A stretch of 7,377 nucleotides of DNA, from the NCBI GenBank assembly GCA_022865685.1, contig JALHUB010000256.1:1-7377 (forward strand). Reading direction: 5' to 3'. Within the stretch, counting starts at the first letter, position 1. Every line of letters begins with the position of its first letter. Both the position numbers and the translations under genes were made by a program. This document shows positions 1-6,062 of this stretch, piece after piece. The notes beneath the pieces are model-generated. The model worked only from the letters and a program-made list of their open reading frames with translations. It was not told where the DNA came from and did no database searches. This DNA is from Dehalococcoidia bacterium (lineage in GTDB: Bacteria; Chloroflexota; Dehalococcoidia; DSTF01; JALHUB01).

Positions 1-32
1 GTCCGAAGCCTGCAAGCTAGGGAGAGACCGCA

Positions 33-1103
33 ATGAACACAGGCGATGCCTACGACATCCTGGCCGGGAAGCTCGGGTTCCCGGGCTCCACGCTCCTGCG
101 CTCCATCCTGGAAGCGCTGATGACGCCCCACGAGGCGAAGCTCGTCGAAGCGCTTCCCGCATCCGTCGCCGAGGTCGCCCAGAAGGTCGCGGCGCCGGAA
201 GCGGACGTGCGAGAGAGCCTTGACCTCCTCTACCGCAAGGGCGTCATTTTCCCCAAGGGCGACTTCTCCGACCGCGACTACTACCGCTTCGCCCGCAACA
301 TAATTCAGTTGCACGACGCCACGCTCGCCAGCAGTGCCATCGACATCGAGAAAGACCGCGCCTTCTTCCAGAAGTGGCACGATTTCTGCAACCAGGAGAT
401 GTACCCGCGGCTGGGCGCAATGTTCAAGACCGCGTCCGTGCGGATCAGTCGCGTCGTGCCCGCCCGCAAGGCGATCGAAGGACTGCCGGGCATATTGCCC
501 GGCGAGGACTACCACGAGATCCTCCGCGCCCAGGACGTTATCGCCGTCGTCCCCTGCTCCTGCCGCATCCGCACCACCGCCGTCGGCGAGCAGTGCGCGC
601 ACACCGCTGAGGCCGAGACCTGGCACTGCCTACAGTTCGGACGCGGCGCCGAGTACGTCATCAACCGCGGCTCCGGCCGGCGGCTGACAGTCGACCAGGC
701 TATCGCCCTCTGCGACGAGATCGAAGAGGACGGACTGATTCACCGCTGGACGAACAACGCCACCATGACCGGCGTCAACACGAGCTGTAACTGCTGCCGC
801 GACTGCTGCGAGGAGTACGTCTCGCTCGATGTCGCCGGCATGCCCGTGGCGGACTGGTGGGAGAAGAGCCGCTACGAAGCCTACGTCGATGACCTCGAGT
901 CTTGCAGCGGCTGCCAGGACTGCATCGAGCGCTGCCAGTTCGAGGCAATAAGCATGTACCGGGACAAGGACGGTGAGCTCAAGGCCGCGATCGACAAGGA
1001 CAAATGCTTCGGCTGCGGCGTCTGTGTCGTCGGCTGCCCGTACGGCTCGCTGAAGATGCGCACCGTGCGGCCGCCGGAGCACATACCGGGCGCTGTCGCC
1101 TGA
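33..1103 (+). CDS. Cys-rich 4Fe-4S dicluster ferredoxin-like protein with winged-helix-like N-terminus
   Basis: This 356-residue protein probably carries electrons in the cytoplasm; its partner and reaction are unknown. Residues ~15-75 resemble a winged-helix fold (helices, then a 'LLYRKGVIFP' wing-like end). Residues ~165-260 hold a first Cys-rich module: C175-S-C177-R, C188, C199, then a cluster C252, C254, C255, C258, C259. Similar 'PCSCR...CNCC..CC' regions occur in a broad group of ferredoxin-like proteins. The C-terminus has two ferredoxin motifs: C291-x2-C294-x2-C297-x3-C301 and C325-x2-C328-x2-C331-x3-C335-P. The first lacks the usual Pro after its last Cys (Q302). There is no signal peptide or membrane segment. 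The start follows a purine-rich AGGGAGAG about 6 nt upstream. The CMD-fold gene follows after 81 bp on the same strand, so the two may be co-transcribed. The dicluster assignment is strong; any specific pathway would be a guess. Confidence 0.9.
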   Translation: MNTGDAYDILAGKLGFPGSTLLRSILEALMTPHEAKLVEALPASVAEVAQKVAAPEADVRESLDLLYRKGVIFPKGDFSDRDYYRFARNIIQLHDATLASSAIDIEKDRAFFQKWHDFCNQEMYPRLGAMFKTASVRISRVVPARKAIEGLPGILPGEDYHEILRAQDVIAVVPCSCRIRTTAVGEQCAHTAEAETWHCLQFGRGAEYVINRGSGRRLTVDQAIALCDEIEEDGLIHRWTNNATMTGVNTSCNCCRDCCEEYVSLDVAGMPVADWWEKSRYEAYVDDLESCSGCQDCIERCQFEAISMYRDKDGELKAAIDKDKCFGCGVCVVGCPYGSLKMRTVRPPEHIPGAVA

Positions 1104-1184
1104 AACCCGGAATCGCCGCTTTTCCAGCGCTCGACTGCTGCCCCGCCGTGTCGAGAAGACGCCCTGCCTCGTAAGGAGGACAAC

Positions 1185-1730
1185 ATGGCCCGCGTGAGCT
1201 ACGCTACAACGTCGCAGGCGACAGGAGATGCCCACGACGTCCTTGTCCAGATGGACCAACGTGGCCGGGAAGTCCTCAACCTGCATCGCGCCATCGCCAG
1301 GAGCCCGAACTCTCTGCGCAACTTCCTCCGACTGGGCAACTCGCTGCTCCTCTACGGCCGGCTGGCGCCGAACCTGCGCGAGATCGCAATCCTTTGCATC
1401 GCCCGGATTACCGGCGCCGACTACGAATGGGCGCACCACGTCCCCATCGCCAAGCAGGCAGGTGTGACCGAGGCGCAGATAGAAGGGATTGCCGACTGGC
1501 GCAACGCCGCGGTGTACAATGCTACCGAGCGGGCCGTCCTTGACTACGTCGAGGCGGCGATCAACCGCGACGTTTCAGACAAGGTCTTCGACGCGGTACG
1601 CAGTCAGCTCAGCGAGGAAGACGTCATTGAGCTGACGCTCGTATGCGGCTTCTGGGGCATGGTGGCCTGCATCCTCCTGGCCCTCAAGATCGACCTGGAG
1701 CCCGCCTCGCAGAAATACCTGCCGGGCTGA
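1185..1730 (+). CDS. carboxymuconolactone decarboxylase (CMD/AhpD-fold) family protein without CxxC
   Basis: This 181-residue soluble protein belongs to the CMD family (PF02627, AhpD-like fold). The core runs from about residue 40 to 125: a helix with 'APNLREIAILCIARITGADYEWAHH', then 'AKQAGVTEAQIEGI'. The conserved acidic/His pair is E81 and H84/H85. The AhpD-type redox CxxC is absent: the only cysteines are C71, C154 and C162, none paired as CxxC. It is therefore unlikely to be a peroxidase-partner disulfide reductase. It is closer to the many uncharacterised CMD-like proteins with a Y-E-W-x-x-H motif, whose substrates are unknown. The start is fixed by AAGGAGG at 1173-1179, 5 nt before the ATG. 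The gene lies 81 bp downstream of the ferredoxin-like gene on the same strand, which allows a redox operon, though this is inferred from position only. Confidence 0.88.
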   Translation: MARVSYATTSQATGDAHDVLVQMDQRGREVLNLHRAIARSPNSLRNFLRLGNSLLLYGRLAPNLREIAILCIARITGADYEWAHHVPIAKQAGVTEAQIEGIADWRNAAVYNATERAVLDYVEAAINRDVSDKVFDAVRSQLSEEDVIELTLVCGFWGMVACILLALKIDLEPASQKYLPG

Positions 1731-1959
1731 TCGCCGCTGAACTTCACCTGATCCGGCCGTATTGGCCCGATTCCTCGTCGCCCCTGCCGCTGAACCTTCA
1801 TCATTCCTTCACGCGCGGGCCGAAGCTGATCACATGTTGAGCACAGCGTTTCAGTATTAAAGAACAAGACACCCGTGGACATCCGCATTTTCGCCAGATC
1901 TGAAGTGGCGCGGCAGACGTGTTCGCCCGGTAGAACCGAGATATGGCAAGGAAGAAAGC
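1731..1959. other. 229-bp intergenic region upstream of the HtrA-like gene
   Basis: I see no credible gene here. It contains an imperfect direct repeat: 14 bases at 1733-1746 recur with one inserted C at 1786-1800, 53 bp apart. It also contains a locally AT-richer patch at about 1831-1865 with a TATTAA at 1855-1860. That patch is the most likely place for the promoter of the downstream protease-lipoprotein pair, but no well-spaced -35 element accompanies it. A TTGAGC at 1837-1842 is only 12 bp upstream. No CIRCE element and no clean terminator hairpin were seen. The ribosome binding site AAGGAAG at 1948-1954 sits at the right end. Confidence 0.5.
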
Positions 1960-3120
1960 ATGTCGAAGAATCCCCGTCGCAAAAGATATTCCCTCTTGAG
2001 TCTCGTGGGAGCGATCAGCTTGCTGCTGCTCGGCTTGGTGGCGGCTGCCTGCTCATCCGGCTCGTCGACTGCGCGCCCGACGGGCTCGCCGACAACGGCC
2101 GCGACGACCGCGTCGGCGGGCGCAGGCTCATTCACCGGAACCGAAGGGTCGACCCCCGACGTCTATGACAAGGTCAGCCCGGCCGTGGTGCAGATAACCG
2201 GTCTAACGACCGTCCAGGGGCAGCAGGCGGAGGTGCTCGGCTCCGGCATCGTGATCGACTCCAGCGGCAATATCCTAACGAACTATCACGTGATATCCGG
2301 CGCCAGCCAGTTGACCGTGACCCTTTCCGATCAGGCGGCGGTTAGCGCGCAGGTCGTTGGGACGGACCCTGCCGACGACCTCGCGGTCATTAAGGGCGAT
2401 TTCTCCGGCATCAACGTGACGGTGGCTACGCTGGGTGACTCGAGCAAGGTCCGCATCGGCGAGTCCGTCATTGCCATAGGCAACCCCTTCGGCCTGCAAG
2501 GGACCGTCACAGAAGGGGTCCTGAGCGGAGACAACAGGACACTCCCATCGCAGCAGAGTAAGCCGCTGGTCGACCTGTTTCAGACCGACGCCGCCATAAA
2601 CCCGGGCAACTCAGGCGGCCCGCTCGTCAACCTGAACGGCGAGGTCATCGGCATCAACACGGCTCTCGAGAACCCGAGCGGGCAGGACGTCAACATCGGC
2701 GTGGGCTACGTAATCCCCATCAACAACGCGAAAGACCACCTGTCCGACATGCTCGCCGGCAAGACCATCGTCCATGCCCGCCTCGGCGCGGCGACGATAA
2801 CGGTGACGCCGAACGTCGCGAAGACGCTCGGGCTTTCCGTCACGCAGGGGGCGTACGTCGTCGCCGTTGATTCCGGCGGTCCCGCTGACCAGGCGGGCCT
2901 CCAGGCGGCAGGGTCCTCCGGCGCAAACCCGCTGCGAACACCGAAGGGCGGCGACGTGGTAGTAGGCGCCGACAGCACGACCATCAACACGTCGGACGAC
3001 CTCATTAGCTACATCGACCACAATAAGGCGCCGGGAGACAAGGTTACGTTGCATGTGATGCGCGGCAACAGCAAGGTCGACGTTACCGTGACGCTTGCCG
3101 CGTGGCCGAACCCGTCTTAG
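1960..3120 (+). CDS. htrA: HtrA/DegP-like S1C serine protease, predicted lipoprotein with one PDZ domain
   Basis: This 386-residue envelope protease probably degrades or refolds damaged exported proteins. The N-terminus is a lipoprotein-type signal: basic residues (MSKNPRRKR), a hydrophobic core at 11-30, then a lipobox-like AAA-C31. A Ser/Thr/Ala-rich linker (~32-62) follows, so the protease would be anchored on the outer face of the membrane. The trypsin-like domain (~65-265) has the full triad: H110 in 'TNYHVISG', D140 in 'DPADDLAVIKG' and S218 in 'NPGNSGGPL'. One PDZ domain spans about 275-380 ('GAYVVAVDSGGPADQAGL', then 'GGDVVVGADSTTINTSDDL'). It has a short insertion, 'QAAGSSGANPLRTPK', before the GGDVV strand. 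The start follows AAGGAAG at 1948-1954. The next lipoprotein gene is 48 bp downstream with its own strong ribosome binding site, so co-transcription is likely. Family assignment is secure; the exact paralogue (DegP, DegQ or DegS type) is not. Confidence 0.95.
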   Translation: MSKNPRRKRYSLLSLVGAISLLLLGLVAAACSSGSSTARPTGSPTTAATTASAGAGSFTGTEGSTPDVYDKVSPAVVQITGLTTVQGQQAEVLGSGIVIDSSGNILTNYHVISGASQLTVTLSDQAAVSAQVVGTDPADDLAVIKGDFSGINVTVATLGDSSKVRIGESVIAIGNPFGLQGTVTEGVLSGDNRTLPSQQSKPLVDLFQTDAAINPGNSGGPLVNLNGEVIGINTALENPSGQDVNIGVGYVIPINNAKDHLSDMLAGKTIVHARLGAATITVTPNVAKTLGLSVTQGAYVVAVDSGGPADQAGLQAAGSSGANPLRTPKGGDVVVGADSTTINTSDDLISYIDHNKAPGDKVTLHVMRGNSKVDVTVTLAAWPNPS

Positions 3121-3168
3121 GTCGTTATCGCTGCTCCAGGGATCGGAGCACAGCGTAAGGAGGGAACC

Positions 3169-3736
3169 ATGAAGCGGACCCCACGACGGAACTGCGGATA
3201 CCTCGCGACAATCGCCATCGTGGCGCTCATCGGAGCGGTCTTGGCGGCCGGATGCGGCGGCGGAAAGAGCAGCGCCGACAAGACGGCGACCGCTGTAGCC
3301 AAAGCTGGCGCCGCAACGGCCACCAAGCCGGCAGTGACCTCAACAGCGGCTGCAACCGCAACAAAAGCGCCGGCGGCGACGAATACCCCGAGCGCCGCGG
3401 CGCCGACCCTGAAGATCGGGGAGGTAGCGCCCATCGGCAGCGTCCTGACGAATCCCGCCGGTCTGACGCTCTACACATACAGGGACGACGTCCCCAACAG
3501 TGGCCAGAGCTCGGTGCCTGCGGCATTGCACCGAAAACTGGCCGCCGTTGACTGTCACGGGCGACGTCGTCGCTCCACCGGGGCTGCCGGGGCAGTTGGG
3601 CAGCTTCACGCGACCCGACGCATCGAAACAGGTCATGTACAACGGCATGCCGCTGTACACCTTCGTCGGCGACACGCAGCCGGGGCAGGCCAACGGCCAG
3701 GGGCTCCTGGGCCTCTGGTTCGCCGCAACGCCTTAG
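3169..3736 (+). pseudogene. PF03640-type (COG4315) secreted-repeat lipoprotein, interrupted by a +1 frameshift
   Basis: The first frame gives a lipoprotein signal (MKRTPRRN..., hydrophobic 11-28, lipobox AAG-C29), an Ala/Thr/Lys-rich linker (~33-80) and the first half of a repeat, 'LTNPAGLTLYTYRDDVPNSGQSS', ending at residue 115 (codon 3511-3513). The family pattern then resumes one base later, from 3515, as C-x3-C-x3-W-P-P ('CLRHCTENWPP'). It continues through 'QVMYNGMPLYTFVGDTQPGQANGQG' and 'GLWFAATP' to a TAG at 3734-3736. Removing one G from the GG at 3513-3514 restores a continuous protein of about 188 residues. Without that change, the starting frame runs through unrelated sequence to a TGA at 3739-3741. 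The family is secreted, of unknown function, and built of two repeats. The break may be a real mutation or a sequencing or assembly error. AAGGAGGG at 3157-3164 fixes the start. Confidence 0.82.
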
Positions 3737-3747
3737 CCTGAATGCGC

Positions 3748-3767
3748 GGCGGGACGGCTCTCCCGCC
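3748..3767 (+). terminator. GC hairpin after the lipoprotein gene
   Basis: A perfect 7-bp stem (GGCGGGA at 3748-3754, TCCCGCC at 3761-3767) with a 6-nt loop begins 11 nt after the stop at 3736. The bases after it (TAGAGCCTGTCCT) are not a true T-tract. It is therefore a weak intrinsic terminator or an mRNA-end stabilising hairpin for the htrA-lipoprotein unit. Confidence 0.4.
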
Positions 3768-3831
3768 TAGAGCCTGTCCTGCCGCGCTCACTCCTCGCGC
3801 GCGACGAGCGCCGCATGCAACGCCTCGATGA

Positions 3832-3861
3832 CGAGCATTTGTCGCTGCGGACGAATGCTTG
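3832..3861. promoter_or_regulatory. 12-bp inverted repeat abutting a candidate promoter
   Basis: The left arm at 3832-3843 (CGAGCATTTGTC) and the right arm at 3850-3861 (GACGAATGCTTG) pair over 12 positions, two of them G-U type, around a 6-nt centre (GCTGCG). The right arm ends one base before the proposed -35 box at 3863. Its place upstream of the promoter fits an operator for an unknown dimeric regulator better than an RNA leader. It lies 107 bp before the DUF1003 start. No regulator is encoded next to it, and the motif is not one I recognise. Confidence 0.4.
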
Positions 3862-3862
3862 C

Positions 3863-3891
3863 TTGAGGTTGCACTCGTCTCCTGTTACCTT
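3863..3891 (+). promoter_or_regulatory. candidate sigma-70-type extended -10 promoter for the DUF1003 gene
   Basis: TTGAGG at 3863-3868 and TACCTT at 3886-3891 are separated by 17 bp, and the TG of an extended -10 lies at 3883-3884 (TGTTACCTT). The -35 matches consensus at 4 of 6 positions and the -10 at 3 of 6, so the call rests on spacing plus the TG. Transcription would start near 3898, giving a leader of about 70 nt. Confidence 0.35.
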
Positions 3892-3956
3892 AGCCCTGCC
3901 ACCACTGGACCGGGCTCGCGCCAGGGATTGCCTGCGGGCGCGCGGAATTACGTCAC

Positions 3957-3962
3957 AGGAGG
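3957..3962 (+). promoter_or_regulatory. AGGAGG ribosome binding site that decides the DUF1003 start
   Basis: A perfect AGGAGG lies 5 nt before the ATG at 3968. The frame stays open upstream to an ATG at 3815, but this site places the true start at 3968. That removes 51 upstream codons, which look like non-coding sequence and would overlap the candidate promoter. Confidence 0.8.
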
Positions 3963-3967
3963 ACGCT

Positions 3968-4447
3968 ATGCCGAGCACCCATCTCCATCCCTATCGCACG
4001 ACCGAAGAGATAAGCGCCACGGTCGAGAGCCTACACAAGGAAGTCACGCCGCTCGTCCACCCGCAGCGCATCATCGAGCGCATGCGACAGGAGCGTCCGC
4101 CCCTCGGCCGCTTCAACGGCTGGCTCGCCGACCACATCGTCGGCATCGCCGGCACGATGATCTTCTTCTACTTGCTCTGCCTGTTGCTGGCCGGCTGGTC
4201 GTTCTGGCAGAGCGCGATCCAGCACGACAAGGGCTTCGATCCCTTCCCGTACTCCTTCCTCTTCTTCGTTCTGGGCGGGATCATGCAGTCGCTGTTCGTC
4301 CCGACGATGCTGACCGCGTCCAACCGGTCGACGGAACGCGATCAGGTCAAAGACGAGGTGGACCACCGTGCCTGGTCACACCTCTACGACGTGAACGACG
4401 AACAGCTAAGTATCCTGCGGACACTGCTGGAGAAAGCAGGCGGATAG
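3968..4447 (+). CDS. DUF1003 family membrane protein
   Basis: This 159-residue protein has two predicted membrane helices, about residues 57-80 ('VGIAGTMIFFYLLCLLLAGWSFW') and 94-117. Between them lies the DUF1003 signature: 'FDPFPYSFLFF' (90-100), followed after the second helix by 'TASNRSTERDQVKDEVDHRAW' (116-136). These correspond to the family's W...N...FDPYPF...SQNR...D..RAE.D pattern. The N-terminal ~50 residues are polar and include a short helical, possibly cytoplasmic segment. The C-terminus 'NDEQLSILRTLLEK' looks helical. The family's function is unknown; it is a small inner-membrane protein found widely in bacteria and archaea. The start is set by AGGAGG at 3957-3962. The gene has its own candidate promoter at 3863-3891 with an inverted repeat directly upstream. 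It converges on tatA with only 49 bp between the stop codons. Confidence 0.88.
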   Translation: MPSTHLHPYRTTEEISATVESLHKEVTPLVHPQRIIERMRQERPPLGRFNGWLADHIVGIAGTMIFFYLLCLLLAGWSFWQSAIQHDKGFDPFPYSFLFFVLGGIMQSLFVPTMLTASNRSTERDQVKDEVDHRAWSHLYDVNDEQLSILRTLLEKAGG

Positions 4448-4496
4448 AGCTGCTGCATCCGGCGCGATGCGCAAGCGTTTTAGAGGGAGAAGCGAT

Positions 4497-4793
4497 CTAT
4501 TGTGGTTGCGACACGGCAGCAGACCCTACAGGCCGGCCGCAGGCGGTGCAGAAGCGCACGCCTGGCGTCACGGCGACGCCGCATTGCGTGCAGAACTCAT
4601 TCGTCGAACGCGCTGCTGGAGGCGCCGCTTCGTCGACTGCCGGCGGGTCGCCGTCGTCGCCGCCGCGCGAGGCGCTGCGGAACTCGCGGATGCTCTTGCC
4701 GAGCGCGCCGCCGATCTGGGGCAGCTTGCCGACGCCGAAGATGATGATCATCACTGCCAGGACTACCAGGATTTCCAAAGGTCCAAGGTCCAT
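4497..4793 (-). CDS. tatA: TatA-type Sec-independent translocase subunit with C-terminal zinc ribbon
   Basis: This 98-residue protein forms the channel-type subunit of the twin-arginine translocase, which moves folded proteins across the cytoplasmic membrane. Residues 3-20 form the single transmembrane helix ('GPLEILVVLAVMIIIFG'). The hinge and amphipathic helix follow as 'FGVGKLPQIGGALGKSIREFRSA' (19-41), which contains the family FG-x2-K-LP motif. A flexible acidic, Pro/Ala-rich linker (44-65) leads to a zinc ribbon: C68-x2-C71-x10-C82-x2-C85, with 'CGRPVG' at the end. A standard TatA ends after the amphipathic helix and a charged tail, so the ribbon is an addition; it would lie on the cytoplasmic side. 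No tatC or other tat gene is in the window. The ribosome binding site is weak (GGGAAACAG a few bases before the ATG). TatB or TatE is possible by sequence alone, but the FG hinge favours TatA. Confidence 0.9.
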   Translation of the reverse strand: MDLGPLEILVVLAVMIIIFGVGKLPQIGGALGKSIREFRSASRGGDDGDPPAVDEAAPPAARSTNEFCTQCGVAVTPGVRFCTACGRPVGSAAVSQPQ

Positions 4794-4822
4794 TTCTGTT
4801 TCCCGGTTCTTTGTCCATAACT

Positions 4823-4851
4823 AGCTTAGCACCGCCTTTTGGGCGGAACAA
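4823..4851 (-). promoter_or_regulatory. candidate promoter for tatA with a hairpin in its spacer
   Basis: Read on the minus strand, TTGTTC (4851-4846) and TAAGCT (4828-4823) are 17 bp apart, with the TG of an extended -10 immediately before the latter (TGCTAAGCT). Each hexamer matches consensus at only 3 of 6 positions. The spacer contains a 5-bp inverted repeat (CCGCC at 4832-4836, GGCGG at 4842-4846). The leader to the ATG would be about 22 nt. Confidence 0.3.
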
Positions 4852-4895
4852 CAAGTGGAACGCAGGTGCGACGGCCCATCGACAGCGGAATTCGG

Positions 4896-4901
4896 TACAA
4901 T
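4896..4901 (+). promoter_or_regulatory. possible -10 element for the aldo/keto reductase gene
   Basis: TACAAT matches TATAAT at 5 of 6 positions and lies 40 bp before the reductase start. No recognisable -35 box or extended -10 TG accompanies it, so this is only a candidate. Confidence 0.25.
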
Positions 4902-4941
4902 GGGTTGAGGGCCGGACGGGATCGTAACCGAGGAGGGATCA

Positions 4942-5937
4942 ATGCAGACGCGCCGGTTGGGCAAACAGGGTCTTGTCGTTTCCGCCCAGGGACTGGGCTG
5001 CATGGGGATGTCGGAGTTCTACGGTCCGACGGACGACGCGGAGTCGATCGCCACTATCCACCGCGCCATCGAGCTCGGCGTCACCTTCATCGACACGGCG
5101 GACATGTACGGGCCCTACACAAACGAGGAGCTCGTGGGCCGCGCTGTCGCCGGCCGCCGCCACGAGGTCGTCCTCGCGACGAAGTTCGGCATAGTGCGCA
5201 CCGGCGACCCCTCATATCGTGGCCTGCGCGGCGACCCGGCGTACGTGCGCGAGTCTTGCGAAGGTTCGCTGCGACGCCTCGGCACCGACTACATCGACCT
5301 CTACTACCTGCATCGCGCCGACCCGCGAACGCCTATTGAAGATACCGTCGGCGCCATGGCCGAGCTCGTGGCTGCGGGCAAGGTGTGCTACATAGGCCTG
5401 TCAGAGGTGGCGCCGGAGACGCTGCGTCGCGCCCATGCCACGGCCCCGATCAGCGCCCTCCAGAACGAGTGGTCGCTGTGGAGTCGCGACCTGGAGGATG
5501 AGGTGGTGCCGACGGCGCGCGAGCTGGGCATCGGCATCGTGCCCTACAGCCCGCTGGGACGCGGTTTCCTCACGGGGCAGATCAGGAGTATCGACGACCT
5601 TGCGCCCGACGACTTCCGTCGCACGTCGCCGCGCTTTCAGGGCGAGAACTTCCAGCGCAACCTACAGCTCGTAGACCGCGTGCGCGAGATCGCTGTCGAG
5701 AGGGGAGCGACGCCGGCCCAGCTAGCGCTGGCCTGGGTCCACGCCCAGGGCAACGACGTCGTGCCGATCCCTGGCACAAAGCATCGACGCTATCTGGAGG
5801 AGAACGTCGCGACACTCGACATAACGCTGACAGCGGAGGACCTGCGGCGCATCGAAGAGGTGGCGCAGAAGGGTACCTTCTCCGGCGAGCGCTACCCGAA
5901 CATGGCGTACGTCCGCGGAATCACGCCGCCGAAGTAG
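4942..5937 (+). CDS. aldo/keto reductase, AKR13-like
   Basis: This 331-residue cytoplasmic (alpha/beta)8-barrel oxidoreductase should reduce aldehydes or ketones with NADPH; the substrate cannot be told from sequence. The catalytic tetrad is complete: D51 ('FIDTADMYGP'), Y56, K81 ('VVLATKFG') and H124 ('IDLYYLHRADP'). The N-terminal 'RRLGKQGLVVSAQGLGCMGMSEFYGP' and the cofactor-binding C-terminal part 'VVPIPGTKHRRYLEENVATLDITLT' (273-297) resemble the AKR13/YakC-type group of plain aldo/keto reductases. Length is normal for the family, with no truncation. AGGAGGG at 4931-4937, 4 nt before the ATG, fixes the start. The gene is divergent from tatA, with 148 bp between the two starts, and a TACAAT at 4896-4901 may be its -10. 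It converges on the GH38 gene downstream. No functional partner is evident beside it. Confidence 0.95.
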   Translation: MQTRRLGKQGLVVSAQGLGCMGMSEFYGPTDDAESIATIHRAIELGVTFIDTADMYGPYTNEELVGRAVAGRRHEVVLATKFGIVRTGDPSYRGLRGDPAYVRESCEGSLRRLGTDYIDLYYLHRADPRTPIEDTVGAMAELVAAGKVCYIGLSEVAPETLRRAHATAPISALQNEWSLWSRDLEDEVVPTARELGIGIVPYSPLGRGFLTGQIRSIDDLAPDDFRRTSPRFQGENFQRNLQLVDRVREIAVERGATPAQLALAWVHAQGNDVVPIPGTKHRRYLEENVATLDITLTAEDLRRIEEVAQKGTFSGERYPNMAYVRGITPPK

Positions 5938-6062
5938 GCTGGCCGTGGCCCGACACCGCGTCGCTACCGAGAACAAGCGCCGCCCATCCGTCGACATCCA
6001 TCGACCCTTCGCGACGGCAGTGCGACGTGCGCGGATCGCGCTCCCGTTGCGCTCCTCGCTTC

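Noticed and set aside
1130..1155. CTCGAC/GTCGAG inverted repeat between the ferredoxin and CMD genes
   Set aside because: Only 6 bp with a 14-nt loop and no T-tract; it is probably chance in GC-rich sequence.
630..1439. Minus-strand open frame of 269 codons across the ferredoxin and CMD genes
   Set aside because: It is antisense to two recognisable proteins and its composition is typical of a shadow frame.
2611..3054. Minus-strand open frame inside htrA
   Set aside because: It is antisense to the protease and PDZ domains, with no recognisable motif or ribosome binding site.
3132..3150. 6-bp hairpin (TGCTCC/GGAGCA) between htrA and the lipoprotein gene as a terminator
   Set aside because: The stem is short, has a 7-nt loop and no T-tract, and a strong ribosome binding site follows at once. 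The two genes more likely share a transcript.
3815..3967. In-frame upstream extension of the DUF1003 gene, giving 51 more residues
   Set aside because: AGGAGG lies 5 nt before the ATG at 3968, the extension is Arg/Ala-rich without family similarity, and it overlaps the candidate promoter and inverted repeat.
4455..4470. 5-bp hairpin (GCATC/GATGC) between the convergent DUF1003 and tatA genes as a terminator
   Set aside because: The stem is too short, and the nearest T-run (TTTT at 4478-4481) is 7 bases away, so it is not convincing in either direction.
3859..4824. Plus-strand open frame of 321 codons covering DUF1003 and the tatA region
   Set aside because: Its translation is Arg/Pro/His-rich and it overlaps two well-supported genes in other frames.
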